In this document: one piece after another, positions 23,401 through 31,462 of the stretch | Position numbering within the stretch: position 1 is the first letter of the stretch | Layout: every line of letters starts with the position of its first letter | The notes under the pieces: model-generated | The model's input: only the letters and a program-made list of their open reading frames with translations | Database searches by the model: none | What the model was told of the DNA's origin: nothing | Made by a program: the position numbers and the translations under genes | Origin: Octadecabacter sp. | GTDB taxonomy: Bacteria; Pseudomonadota; Alphaproteobacteria; Rhodobacterales; Rhodobacteraceae | Direction: 5' to 3' | Length of the DNA: 33,493 nucleotides | NCBI GenBank assembly: GCA_017886375.1 | Contig: JAGGNB010000108.1 | Span: forward strand, 1-33,493

Positions 23401-24120
23401 ATGATCCTTTATCCCGCAATCGACCTCAAAGACGGGCAAGCCGTGCGGCTTGTGCATGGCGACATGGATCAATCGACGGTGTTCAACGACGATCCGGCCG
23501 CGCAGGCCCGTGAATTCGTTGATGCGGGCTGTGAATGGCTGCACTTGGTCGACCTGAACGGCGCCTTTGCCGGTGAGCCGATCAACGCCGCCCCCGTCGA
23601 AGCGATCCTTGCCGCCTGCCCCGTGCCCACGCAACTTGGCGGTGGCATTCGCGACATGGCGACGATTGAACGCTGGCTGGATCGTGGGCTGACCCGCGTG
23701 ATCCTTGGCACCGTGGCTGTCGAAAACCCCGATCTGGTGCGCCAAGCGGCGCGCGCATTCCCGAACCAAGTCGCCGTCGGATTGGACGCGCGCAACGGGT
23801 TTGTGGCCACCAAAGGCTGGGCGCATGAAACCGACATCAATGTCACCGATCTGGCCAGATCGTTCGAGGACGCCGGCATCGCCGCGATCATCTACACCGA
23901 CATCCTGCGCGACGGCGCAATGAAGGGCCCAAATATCGCCGCAACCGAAAGCCTGGCCCGCGCCGTGAACATTCCCGTCATCGCCTCTGGCGGCGTGTCA
24001 TCCTTGGCCGACCTTGAGGCGCTCAAGGCGACGGGCGTGATTTCCGGCGCGATCTCGGGGCGGGCATTGTATGATGGGGCGATTGATCTGGCGACCGCCC
24101 TATCGGTTCTTAAAGGCTAG
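23401..24120 (+). CDS. hisA: Phosphoribosylformimino-5-aminoimidazole carboxamide ribotide isomerase
   Basis: This 239-aa (beta/alpha)8 barrel isomerises ProFAR to PRFAR. The first catalytic aspartate is D8 in [15 protein letters not shown], the second lies in [14 protein letters not shown]. Phosphate-binding loops are LGGGIRD and ASGGVSSL. Because a divergent gene sits upstream, hisA must have its own promoter in 23268-23400 or be read through from hisH. Confidence 0.97.
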   Translation: MILYPAIDLKDGQAVRLVHGDMDQSTVFNDDPAAQAREFVDAGCEWLHLVDLNGAFAGEPINAAPVEAILAACPVPTQLGGGIRDMATIERWLDRGLTRVILGTVAVENPDLVRQAARAFPNQVAVGLDARNGFVATKGWAHETDINVTDLARSFEDAGIAAIIYTDILRDGAMKGPNIAATESLARAVNIPVIASGGVSSLADLEALKATGVISGAISGRALYDGAIDLATALSVLKG

Positions 24121-24123
24121 GTA

Positions 24124-24564
24124 TTACAGGCCCGCGGCCTGATTTGTCAGGTTTTCCAGTGCGCCACCGATGCGGGTGAACACGTCGGCCTCAAGATCGA
24201 CGTCAAGCCCGTCCATCATGCCAGCAACGTCCTCATAGGTGATGCGCGTTGCTCCGCCCTCATCATAGACCAGCACATGCAGTGGCAACACCAAACCCGC
24301 TCGGATGTCCTGCTGCATCACGGGCGTGCCAAGCATCGGATTGCCGAAAATCAACAGCTGCGCATCTGGCAGCTCCATATCGACGCTCGCTGCCCCTGCT
24401 GCGTGATCCACACGTGCAAACACCGTGGCACCAGCCCCTGTCACGGCCTCTTCAAGGCGATCCATCGTTTCAGTAACTGTCCCGCTCGCGTCTTTGACAA
24501 CCATTTCGGCCCACGCGCCCGTCCCCAACACAGCCAACGCGGCCGCCGCAATCCAAGTTTTCAT
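24124..24564 (-). CDS. DUF302 exported protein
   Basis: The 146-aa protein has a signal peptide (MKTWIAAAALAVLGTGAWA) and a DUF302 domain: TVTETMDRLEEAVTGAGATVFARVDHAAGA, then LLIFGNPMLGTPVMQ and LVLPLHVLVYDE. DUF302 proteins bind small ligands or metals in a few characterised cases; no function can be given here. It is antisense between hisA and hisF, ending 3 bases from the hisA stop. Confidence 0.85.
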   Translation of the reverse strand: MKTWIAAAALAVLGTGAWAEMVVKDASGTVTETMDRLEEAVTGAGATVFARVDHAAGAASVDMELPDAQLLIFGNPMLGTPVMQQDIRAGLVLPLHVLVYDEGGATRITYEDVAGMMDGLDVDLEADVFTRIGGALENLTNQAAGL

Positions 24565-24648
24565 ATCGTTCTCCTTATGTATGTGCGAACCCTACCCGCA
24601 CACAGCTCAAGAGTTCCATTCACGCTTTCGACAGGTTAAACATCGCCC

Positions 24649-25407
24649 ATGCTCAAAACCCGTATCATCCCCTGCCTCGACGTTGCCAACGGCCGCGTTG
24701 TCAAAGGCGTGAATTTTGTCGACATCGTGGACGCAGGCGACCCCGTTGAAACCGCGCGTGCCTATGACGCGGCTGGCGCAGACGAGTTGTGCTTCCTCGA
24801 TATCATGGCCACCGAAGAAAACCGCGGCACCATGTATGATCTGGCCACCCGCACGGCTGAGGCGTGTTTTATGCCGCTGACAATCGGTGGCGGCGTGCGC
24901 ACCCACGCGGACGTGCGAAAATTGCTGCTGGCGGGGGCGGACAAGGTGTCGTTCAACTCCGCCGCCGTCGCCGACCCCGACGTGCTGACCGAAGCCGCCC
25001 TGCGCTTTGGCAGCCAGTGCATCGTCTGCGCCATTGATGCCAAAACGGTTGCACCCGGCCGCTGGGAAATTTTCACCCACGGCGGGCGGCGCGCGACGGG
25101 CATCGACGCGGTAGAGTTCGCTCTGACGGCACAGGCCAAAGGCGCGGGTGAAATCCTGCTCACGGCGATGGACAATGATGGCACCAAGTCCGGTTTCAAC
25201 CTCGCCCTGACCCGCGCCGTGACCGATGCGGTTTCCATTCCGGTTATCGCCTCGGGTGGTGTCGGCACGCTTGATCACCTTGTCGAAGGGGTCACGCTGG
25301 GGGGCGCGTCTGCAGTCCTCGCCGCGTCGATCTTTCACTTCGGCACCTACACAATTCCGCAAGCCAAGGCGCATATGCACGCCGCTGGCATTCCTGTAAG
25401 GCTCTGA
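24649..25407 (+). CDS. hisF: Imidazole glycerol phosphate synthase, cyclase subunit
   Basis: This 252-aa (beta/alpha)8 barrel partners HisH. Catalytic aspartates lie in [16 protein letters not shown] (D11) and [13 protein letters not shown], and the phosphate loops are IGGGVRT and [11 protein letters not shown]. The product is IGP plus AICAR. It is separated by one base from hisE. Confidence 0.97.
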   Translation: MLKTRIIPCLDVANGRVVKGVNFVDIVDAGDPVETARAYDAAGADELCFLDIMATEENRGTMYDLATRTAEACFMPLTIGGGVRTHADVRKLLLAGADKVSFNSAAVADPDVLTEAALRFGSQCIVCAIDAKTVAPGRWEIFTHGGRRATGIDAVEFALTAQAKGAGEILLTAMDNDGTKSGFNLALTRAVTDAVSIPVIASGGVGTLDHLVEGVTLGGASAVLAASIFHFGTYTIPQAKAHMHAAGIPVRL

Positions 25408-25408
25408 T

Positions 25409-25711
25409 ATGTCGATAAAACAACTGGCCCAAACCATCGCCACCCGCAAACATGCGGACCCAAACACAAGCTGGACCGCCAAACTGCTCGCCGATCCTGA
25501 CAAGGCCGCCGAAAAATTTGGCGAAGAAGCGGTGGAAGCGATCATCGAAGCGACAAAAGGCGATAAGGCCCGCCTCACCTCCGAGGCCGCAGACGTCATG
25601 TACCACCTGCTGGTCATGTGCGCCGCCCACGATGTCACGCTTGATGATATTGAGGCTGAACTGGTCCGCCGCACGGCCCAATCTGGCCTCACCGAAAAGG
25701 CCAACCGATGA
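25409..25711 (+). CDS. hisE: Phosphoribosyl-ATP pyrophosphatase
   Basis: This 100-aa all-alpha NTP pyrophosphatase performs the second step of histidine synthesis. The metal-binding EExxE-type motif is in EKFGEEAVEAIIEA, with the second acidic site in SEAADVMYHLLVM. It is a stand-alone protein, not fused to HisI. Its stop overlaps the following start (ATGA). Confidence 0.96.
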   Translation: MSIKQLAQTIATRKHADPNTSWTAKLLADPDKAAEKFGEEAVEAIIEATKGDKARLTSEAADVMYHLLVMCAAHDVTLDDIEAELVRRTAQSGLTEKANR

Positions 25712-26007
25712 TCCGCCACATTGCCTTCTTCTCAGCGATTGATCCCAATGACCTCGACGAAATTGAAGCCGGTCTTTGGATCCTGAAAGACAATCCACAC
25801 GCCCTGCGCTTCAGCGTTTCACGCAACCTCGCCTTGGACGAAATTCCCGGCCCACACCCCGATTTCGTGGTCATGGCTGACATCAAAGACACCGCAGCAC
25901 TCGCCGCCTACAAAGCCCACCCGCTCTATGCTGAATCGATCCGCCGCGTGCGGCCGCTGCGCGACATCCGCGTCGCCGCGGACTTAATGGTGGAAGACCC
26001 CTCTTAA
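25708..26007 (+). CDS. Dabb-family (stress-responsive A/B barrel) protein
   Basis: The 99-aa protein starts with the Dabb signature MIRHIAFFSAID and continues with HPDFVVMADIKDTAALAAY, then HPLYAESI. Dabb proteins are small dimeric barrels; a few are enzymes, and most are unassigned. Four-base overlap with hisE puts it in the his operon. A role in histidine metabolism is not implied by the fold. Confidence 0.85.
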   Translation: MIRHIAFFSAIDPNDLDEIEAGLWILKDNPHALRFSVSRNLALDEIPGPHPDFVVMADIKDTAALAAYKAHPLYAESIRRVRPLRDIRVAADLMVEDPS

Positions 26008-26027
26008 GCCCTGTCTTTCTTGCCCCT

Positions 26028-26076
26028 GCCTTTGTCTCAAAAATATCCCGGGGGGCGCAGCGGGGGCAGCGCCCCC
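26028..26076. repeat. Dispersed intergenic palindromic element, copy 2
   Basis: GCCTTTGTCTCAAAAATATC followed by the GC-rich half (GGGGGGCGCAGCGGGGG, then CAGCGCCCCC) matches the element at 12819-12867 with a few differences. GGGGCGC faces GCGCCCC, so it can fold. It lies between the converging Dabb and CoA-binding genes and may end both transcripts. Confidence 0.75.
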
Positions 26077-26083
26077 TCCCCGC

Positions 26084-26548
26084 TCATAATTTCGACGAAA
26101 TCACACCGGTTGCAAAACCGCCCATCCGCAACTCACCAAACAGCCGCTGATATTCGATCTTTGGGCAGCGGTTCTGGATCACCGTCACCCCGCGCGCCTG
26201 CGCCACTTCTGCCGCGTCCGCATGCTCAACGCCGATTTGCAGCCAGATTGTCTGCAGGTCCGGCCAGCGCGCCAGCGCCTCATCAACAATGGCAGGCACC
26301 GCATCGGATCGGCGAAACACGTCTACCATATCCACATCAAACGGAATGTCTGACAGGGTCGCATAGACCGTTTCACCAAACAGCTCCTGTCCTGCCAGTC
26401 CGGGATTGACCGGCACCACGCGAATGTCTTTGCGCGACAGGTATCGCGCCACAAAATAGCTGGGCCGCACCGGATTGGCGGACACGCCAACCACCGCCAC
26501 GGTTTTCATCCGGTTCAAAACATCTTTGAGCAATTGGTCACTATACAT
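26084..26548 (-). CDS. CoA-binding domain protein (YccU-like)
   Basis: The 154-aa Rossmann protein of the CoA_binding_2 type shows VAVVGVSANPVRPSYFVARYL at the N-terminus, VVPVNPGLAGQELFGETVY, and near the end IWLQIGVEHADAAEVAQARGVTVIQNRCPKIEY. The family resembles the nucleotide-binding part of succinyl-CoA ligase. Its cellular role is unknown. Confidence 0.88.
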   Translation of the reverse strand: MYSDQLLKDVLNRMKTVAVVGVSANPVRPSYFVARYLSRKDIRVVPVNPGLAGQELFGETVYATLSDIPFDVDMVDVFRRSDAVPAIVDEALARWPDLQTIWLQIGVEHADAAEVAQARGVTVIQNRCPKIEYQRLFGELRMGGFATGVISSKL

Positions 26549-26576
26549 AACGCTTGCTTAGCCGATCTTCGCAGCA

Positions 26577-26658
26577 CAAAAAAGCGCCCGGTTAATAAAC
26601 CGGGCGCTGAGTGCGGAACGAGGGACAGTAAATTTGAACAAGGGGGTTCCAATCCTTG
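26577..26658 (-). ncRNA. Candidate small RNA with 5' hairpin and strong terminator
   Basis: On the minus strand, GCTATA at 26664-26669 gives a -10-like TATAGC. Just downstream GAACAAGG pairs with CCTTGTTC, followed by an unpaired stretch and then a perfect 11-bp terminator with T6. No ORF with a ribosome site fits this 80-nt unit. I do not recognise the RNA. It could instead be the structured 3' UTR of the YHS gene upstream. Confidence 0.4.
26578..26608 (-). terminator. Intrinsic terminator, 11-bp perfect stem
   Basis: AGCGCCCGGTT (26583-26593) and AACCGGGCGCT (26598-26608) flank AATA. On the minus strand the stem is followed by six T residues (26583-26578). It ends minus-strand transcription before the CoA-binding gene. 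Confidence 0.85.
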
Positions 26659-26768
26659 TTCGTGCTATAGAGGTGGGGACGATGCGCAGCAGTTAAAGGG
26701 CCATCAGCAAAACGTGAACGCCTTGCGATCCCCGGTTATCCCTTGGGATCAGCGGCACCAATGGATCA

Positions 26769-27224
26769 CTACGCAAGGATTGCCGGCCATTGCGCATCCG
26801 CCAACACGATATTGCCCGGAATGTCTCGCGACCAAGTCCGGCGGACGCTCACCGAATAATTGAGGTAGAGTTTTCCGTCATGGATCGTCCAAGCTTCCGG
26901 CACCGACGTTGCAATATAGCCCTTTGACATCGCGAACGCGCAATACCCGCCATACTCGGGCGCGTAGGCCCTTGGGTCAGCCATGAACATTTCCATATTT
27001 GCAGCGCTCGAAAAATGCCACGTCGCGCCATCCCACATCAGCGCATGATCCGCGCTGCCTTGAACTGGCGCGTCTTGTGTAAAATACGCGACAGGGTCCG
27101 CGCCGCGAATGGCGATGCCGTCCACCGCAAAAACATATGGTTCAGCGGCCACGGCAGGGCGGGTTAAAAATGCGGCCAGCGGTGCGGCGGCGGCGGCGAT
27201 TAACAATGTGCGGCGGTTGAGCAT
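26769..27224 (-). CDS. YHS-domain protein with Tat-type signal
   Basis: The 151-aa protein has an N-terminus (MLNRRTLLIAAAAAPLAAF) with a twin arginine before a hydrophobic stretch and AVAA cleavage region, so export by the Tat route is likely. The YHS core includes IRGADPVAYFTQ, WHFSSAANMEMFMADP and YAPEYGGYCAFAMSKG, with one cysteine and nearby histidines that may bind metal. YHS domains occur in copper- and other metal-handling proteins; function here is inferred only. Confidence 0.87.
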   Translation of the reverse strand: MLNRRTLLIAAAAAPLAAFLTRPAVAAEPYVFAVDGIAIRGADPVAYFTQDAPVQGSADHALMWDGATWHFSSAANMEMFMADPRAYAPEYGGYCAFAMSKGYIATSVPEAWTIHDGKLYLNYSVSVRRTWSRDIPGNIVLADAQWPAILA

Positions 27225-27323
27225 CGAATTCTCCGGTTAATTGGGCGTTTCACCTAATTTGGCCCATCCACGCGCACAAAAAAACCCACCTCGCCAATCT
27301 GTGACGGACAAAGCTGAATTGTT

Positions 27324-27635
27324 TCAATCAAAGATGTCTTCGATTTCGTCCCACAGGTCTTCGGCAAGCCTTTTAAACAACCCTTTGCGTTTCTTACGTT
27401 TTTCCACCTTTCGCGGCTTGGGATGGGGCTGTTTTGGGTGCACTGCTTTGGGGGCTCTGCGGCTCGGTGACGCTGCGCGCGCAGTCACCAGCCCACCGCT
27501 GATCGGTAACATTTTAAGGTTATGCAGCGGCGCGCCACAGCTTGAACAGCTCAGCTCATGGCGGTCGTTACCGCGCAAAACCAACGCGGCGCGGGTGCCG
27601 CAATAACAACAGGTCGCAATCTTTTGGGCAGGCAT
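27324..27635 (-). CDS. Zinc-ribbon small protein, unknown function
   Basis: The 103-aa protein has an N-terminal zinc-ribbon with two CxxC pairs (CYCG and CSSCG, spaced 18-20 residues) and a highly basic middle (KVEKRKKRKGLFKR), and ends acidic (DLWDEIEDIFD). A nucleic-acid-binding or ribosome-associated role is plausible but unproved. It follows rlmB by 12 bases on the same strand and is probably co-transcribed. Confidence 0.7.
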   Translation of the reverse strand: MPAQKIATCCYCGTRAALVLRGNDRHELSCSSCGAPLHNLKMLPISGGLVTARAASPSRRAPKAVHPKQPHPKPRKVEKRKKRKGLFKRLAEDLWDEIEDIFD

Positions 27636-27647
27636 GTGGTCTCCGCG

Positions 27648-28439
27648 TTACGATGCTCTGCTTGCATATAGGGCCACAGCCGCCGCGTTCGAGACGTTGA
27701 GCGAGCCGAATTCACCCGCAAAGTCGATTCGCACCAAAGCGTCGCAGGTTTCCTTCGTCTTATCACGAAGACCGGGCCCCTCAGCCCCCAAAACCAGTGC
27801 AATCGCACGGTCGCGCTTCCCCTCGACCACCTGTTCAATTGTTTGTTCGGCTTCGCCGTCCAAGCCAAGCACCAGATACCCCATGCCCTGAAGCTCAACG
27901 ATGGCATCTGCCAAATTGCGCACCCGCAGGTAGGGCTGGCGTTCCATCGCACCGCTGGCCGTTTTCGCCAGCGCGCCTGTTTCGGGGGCGGCATGACGGT
28001 TCATCGCAATAACGGCCTGCGCGCCAAACACCTCGGCGGATCGCAAGATTGCGCCGACATTGTGCGGGTCGGTCACTTTATCAAGCAAGACCACACGTGG
28101 CGGGTTCACGCCGTCCCCCATGCAGCGATCCTCGATTTTGCCCCAGTCCAGCGGTTTGACTTCCAAAGCGGCGCCTTGGTGCACCGATTGTGGATCAATA
28201 GGTGCTGCGAAATTGCGCGGCTCGCACATTTCAGGCTCCGGCCCGCCGTCTTTCAATCCAATGTCCACCGCATCCCCAAGACGATCAAACGCGTTCTTGG
28301 TCACAACAAAGCGCAATTTCTCACGCGCGGGGTTCAGCAGGGCATCGCGCACCGCATGGATGCCAAACAGCCACACAGTCTCATTGGCAGCAGCACGCTT
28401 GTTGCGTTCTTTATCGACAACCCAGGTTGGTTTTTTCAC
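27648..28439 (-). CDS. rlmB: 23S rRNA (guanosine-2'-O-)-methyltransferase RlmB-like, SpoU/TrmH family
   Basis: A 263-aa SPOUT methyltransferase. The substrate-binding N-domain has VWLFGIHAVRDALLN. Trefoil-knot motifs follow: motif 1 DKVTDPHNVGAILRSAEVFG, motif 2 IALVLGAEGPGLR, and motif 3 GSLNVSNAAAVALY. The start is GTG at 28437-28439, with AAGGA 7 nt upstream and the conserved sequence starting KKPTW; a longer ATG frame to 28532 lacks support. It is divergent to tRNA-Tyr. Confidence 0.9.
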   Translation of the reverse strand: MKKPTWVVDKERNKRAAANETVWLFGIHAVRDALLNPAREKLRFVVTKNAFDRLGDAVDIGLKDGGPEPEMCEPRNFAAPIDPQSVHQGAALEVKPLDWGKIEDRCMGDGVNPPRVVLLDKVTDPHNVGAILRSAEVFGAQAVIAMNRHAAPETGALAKTASGAMERQPYLRVRNLADAIVELQGMGYLVLGLDGEAEQTIEQVVEGKRDRAIALVLGAEGPGLRDKTKETCDALVRIDFAGEFGSLNVSNAAAVALYASRAS

Positions 28440-28551
28440 GGTGCATTCCTTTGTATTTGCCCCCTCATGGCGAGTACGCACAAAAACCGCAAGACCTGAC
28501 CCCGAATTGAGGTTGACGCCCCCAGTAGCCAAAGCTATTCACGCCGCCAGT

Positions 28552-28635
28552 GGGCGTCAGGCCGCAAGGTGTGGCAGGAGACTGTAACTCTCTCGCGGAA
28601 ACGCACGCCTGGTTCGATTCCAGGGTCGCCCACCA
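28552..28635 (+). tRNA. tRNA-Tyr (anticodon GTA)
   Basis: An 84-nt class II tRNA. Acceptor stem GGGCGTC/GTCGCCC has one T-T mismatch at pair 6. D-arm GCC-GCAAGGTGT-GGC, anticodon stem GGAGA/TCTCT with loop CTGTAAC (GTA at 28584-28586), long variable arm around GCG-GAAA-CGC, T-arm CCTGG-TTCGATT-CCAGG, discriminator A and encoded CCA. Position 8 is A rather than the usual T. Confidence 0.85.
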
Positions 28636-28701
28636 TTTTACTTCTTATCAGTGGCTTAGAACGCTTTTCTTTCCGGTGCGACAAACTGGTGAGACAATCC
28701 A

Positions 28702-28872
28702 ATGCGTTACGCAGCATATTTAAGCCCATCAAGACACGGCATATTCTACTTCCGACTGCCAATCCCGCCCCACTTGCATCCGGAACGTACGCGAACCGAC
28801 ATGAAAGTCTCGCTGGGAACGCGGTGTCCAAAGATTGCTGTGCAGTTAACCCAAGTGCTTATCAAAAAGTCT
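28702..28872 (+). pseudogene. Tyrosine recombinase (integrase) N-terminal stump
   Basis: From ATG 28702 the frame reads MRYAAYLSPSRHGIFYFRLP, then MKVSLGTRCPKIAVQLTQVLI. This is the DUF6538-type N-terminal domain of phage-like site-specific integrases. Homology ends near residue 57; the core DNA-binding and catalytic domains (R, H-x-x-R, Y) are missing although the frame stays open to 29070. It lies 66 bp downstream of the tRNA-Tyr 3' end, the usual place for an integrase that uses a tRNA as attachment site. Confidence 0.7.
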
Positions 28873-29047
28873 GCTTTGTGCATTTTGGTGGTTAACGCTC
28901 CTAGTCTCATTTCAAACGAAGAAACCAGAGGGCATCTCTTGATCCAATTTGTGAGGCTCCAGCAGAATATTTGCCGCCATCGATACGGTTTATTAGGGAA
29001 TGAAGTGCAACAGAGCGGTGACTGCTCTTCAAGACAAAGGTTAAGTG

Positions 29048-29467
29048 ATGCTATCCCAGACTCAGGTTGATTTGATCCGTAACTCTGCAGAGCGTCTTGC
29101 TGATGCAAATGTCGCCGCAACCAATGCCTTTTATGCGAACCTTTTCAAGGTTGCACCGGGTATTCGTAACCTATTTTCAGAAGACATGTTTGAGCAAAGT
29201 GAAAAGCTCTGGAATACAATTGTTAAGGTCGTCGAAAGCGCGAGCAATCTCACAGAAATTGAAGCAGAACTTAAGGCCTTGGGCGCGCGGCACGTCAAGT
29301 ATGGAGCGGAGCCGGCCCACTATATCGTCGTAACGGATGTCTTAATCCAAACGATCTCTACGTTGATGAATAAAGAATGGACTGACGAAACCCGGGTCGC
29401 TTGGAAAACAGCCCTGGAGGCGGTCTGCGCAACCATGCTCGAAGGTGCCGCGCAACATGCCACCTAA
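29048..29467 (+). CDS. Single-domain globin (Vitreoscilla-haemoglobin/flavohaemoglobin type)
   Basis: A 139-aa haem globin. Aligned by eye with Vitreoscilla haemoglobin, Y29 is the B10 tyrosine (NAFYANLF), Q50 the E7 distal glutamine (MFEQSEKL) and H82 the proximal F8 histidine (GARHVKYGAEPAHY). It has no reductase domain. ATG 29048 is preferred to GTG 29045 because AAAGG lies 7 nt before it. Its end overlaps the start of the GGDEF/EAL gene by 11 bases, suggesting a common oxygen or nitric-oxide signalling unit. Confidence 0.88.
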   Translation: MLSQTQVDLIRNSAERLADANVAATNAFYANLFKVAPGIRNLFSEDMFEQSEKLWNTIVKVVESASNLTEIEAELKALGARHVKYGAEPAHYIVVTDVLIQTISTLMNKEWTDETRVAWKTALEAVCATMLEGAAQHAT

Positions 29468-31265
29468 ACCATCATTCAAAGACTCCACGTTTGGGTGTCT
29501 TACACGTGAGTGCCTCATTCAACTTGTCCAAGATGCCTGCAGGCTCCAGGTCTTGAGCCACAAGTTCGCATTGCTAAGCGTTTCGTCCAGTACCTTGAGC
29601 CGCGATATGCTTGCCAGCCAATTTCTGGCACGTGAGGCTTTGCAAGAATTCCTAACAACACGATCAAGCCTTCGAAACTCTCACGCCACCGTACTGCGTG
29701 GATATGACCCTGTTCTTGCGAAAATGATGACGGAAGCATTTTCGCGCGAAAACGAAGAGATATTCGGTTGTTTTGAGGTTATGGCGCGCAGTATTTGTTC
29801 GTCGCTTTCACAGGGTAAGGCCCCAGCGCAAGCTGACCTTTGCGAGCTTGTAACGCTTGTGCAATGTCAGTTGGCTGATGCGAACAATTCGGTTTTGGCG
29901 GCGGTGAATTTCATCGTTGCCACTGCCCGTACCGATATTGAAAAGCTCGCACATATCGACGTGCTAACAGGTCTGCCGAACCGTCGCGCCCTTGAAGACG
30001 AGTTATTTCTTAAAGAGACAACAGGGCTGCATGAGGGTGCGGTTGCTATCATGCACGTTGATTTGGATACGTTCAAAAAAATCAATGACTCCATGGGGCA
30101 TGCCGCCGGGGATGCCGCGCTAACGCATGCGGCGGATACCATGGCGTCATCTATGGGAAACAACGAATTCTTGGCGCGTGTTGGTGGTGACGAGTTCGCG
30201 CTGGTGCTCTTTGGCCCCAACACCGAAGAGGTTTTGGCCCAACGTGCCGAACAGATCATTGCGAGTATTTCGACGCCGTTCATATTTGGCGGCAAAAGAA
30301 ACCGCATCGGCGCAAGTATTGGAATTGCGACCAAAGTAAAGTCCGATGGCATTTCGCTTGCTAAGTGTTTGAACAACGCTGATTTGGCGTTGTATCAAGC
30401 CAAGAATGAGGGACGCGGCACCTTTCGTTTCTTCACTCCGTCTTTGCGCACCCAGAGCGATCAGAAAGACGAACTTCAGTCCCAGATTCGCGAAGGCATA
30501 GATACCCAACAGTTCGAGCCCTTCTTTCAGCCACAAGTTGAGGGCAGGACTGGCAAAATCGTAGGGCTTGAGTCCCTCGCACGTTGGCATCATCCGAAAC
30601 GCGGTATCCTCGTGCCGTTTCATTTTTTGGATGCTGCCCAGGAAGCAGGTCTCCTCGAGAAACTGGATGAATACCTTATGGCGCGGACATTCGCAGCAAT
30701 GAGGCGTTGGCTTGATGATGGGATCGATATCCCTCAAGTTTCAATTAACTTGACCGGATCGCGTTTGCTTGAGGTTGATTTGGTCGACACCATGCTATTT
30801 GCAGCCGACAAAGCCAATGTAGAGCCGTCCATGATCGGGATCGAGATCCTGGAAAGCGCGATGATTGACAGCAACTCGAAACAGATGTTGGACAATATTA
30901 CGGCTTTGGCAGACGCCGGCTTTAAGCTCGAATTGGATGATTTTGGTACCGGACACGCGTCAATTTCAAACCTGAAAAATTTCAAAGTTGATCGCATCAA
31001 AATTGATCGAAGTTTCGTGAAAGACGTACACCTTTACTCTGAACTGTCGAAAATCACTGGCGCCATGATCGGATTGGCACATGCCCTTAGGATCGATGCT
31101 TTGGCGGAAGGGGTCGAAACACCGGAAGAGCGTCTGGTCTTGAACGCTCTGGGCTGCGATCACTTTCAAGGCTATGGGGTATCGCGTCCAATGCCTGAGT
31201 CTGAGATACCGCGCTGGTTCAAAAGAACGCAAGGAAAGAAAGCATTGCCGCCTATTCGAATGTAA
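29457..31265 (+). CDS. GGDEF/EAL protein (cyclic-di-GMP synthesis and breakdown)
   Basis: A 602-aa protein with no membrane segment. Residues 1-160 are a mostly helical region with no domain I recognise. The GGDEF domain has an intact GGDEF at 243-247 and no RxxD inhibitory site upstream. The EAL domain has ESL (372-374) in place of EAL, but keeps the metal and catalytic set: SINLTGSRL, IEILES, LELDDFGTG, IKIDRSFV, ALAEGVE and FQGYG. Both activities are possible; phosphodiesterase is likely. ATG 29457 lies inside the globin gene. Codon use is less GC-rich than in the his or pyc genes. Confidence 0.93.
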   Translation: MPPKPSFKDSTFGCLTRECLIQLVQDACRLQVLSHKFALLSVSSSTLSRDMLASQFLAREALQEFLTTRSSLRNSHATVLRGYDPVLAKMMTEAFSRENEEIFGCFEVMARSICSSLSQGKAPAQADLCELVTLVQCQLADANNSVLAAVNFIVATARTDIEKLAHIDVLTGLPNRRALEDELFLKETTGLHEGAVAIMHVDLDTFKKINDSMGHAAGDAALTHAADTMASSMGNNEFLARVGGDEFALVLFGPNTEEVLAQRAEQIIASISTPFIFGGKRNRIGASIGIATKVKSDGISLAKCLNNADLALYQAKNEGRGTFRFFTPSLRTQSDQKDELQSQIREGIDTQQFEPFFQPQVEGRTGKIVGLESLARWHHPKRGILVPFHFLDAAQEAGLLEKLDEYLMARTFAAMRRWLDDGIDIPQVSINLTGSRLLEVDLVDTMLFAADKANVEPSMIGIEILESAMIDSNSKQMLDNITALADAGFKLELDDFGTGHASISNLKNFKVDRIKIDRSFVKDVHLYSELSKITGAMIGLAHALRIDALAEGVETPEERLVLNALGCDHFQGYGVSRPMPESEIPRWFKRTQGKKALPPIRM

Positions 31266-31462
31266 TGCCCCCTCAGCGAAACGCTAAAGTAACCTTAGGC
31301 CAATACTCTTTCAAAGACGGCACGCATTCGTTTTGACGGACCAAAGCAGCAGAGATTTCTCGAATAACAGAAAATCTAAGAACCGTCCGGTAACCCCCCG
31401 AAGGCTCACTTCGTCCCGCGTCATGATTGTTGACTACATGCACCAACGACAGCTCTTCGTTG

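Noticed and set aside
24607-25719. Minus-strand open frame of 370 codons across hisF and hisE
   Set aside because: Antisense to two intact his genes; no domain and no ribosome site.
26600-26768. 6S RNA or tmRNA gene
   Set aside because: No central-bubble layout of 6S RNA and no tRNA-like ends or tag sequence; the usual neighbours of ssrS are also absent.
31266-31462. Small gene between the GGDEF/EAL gene and the WYL regulator
   Set aside because: The open frames have no start signal or similarity and overlap the regulator's 3' end.
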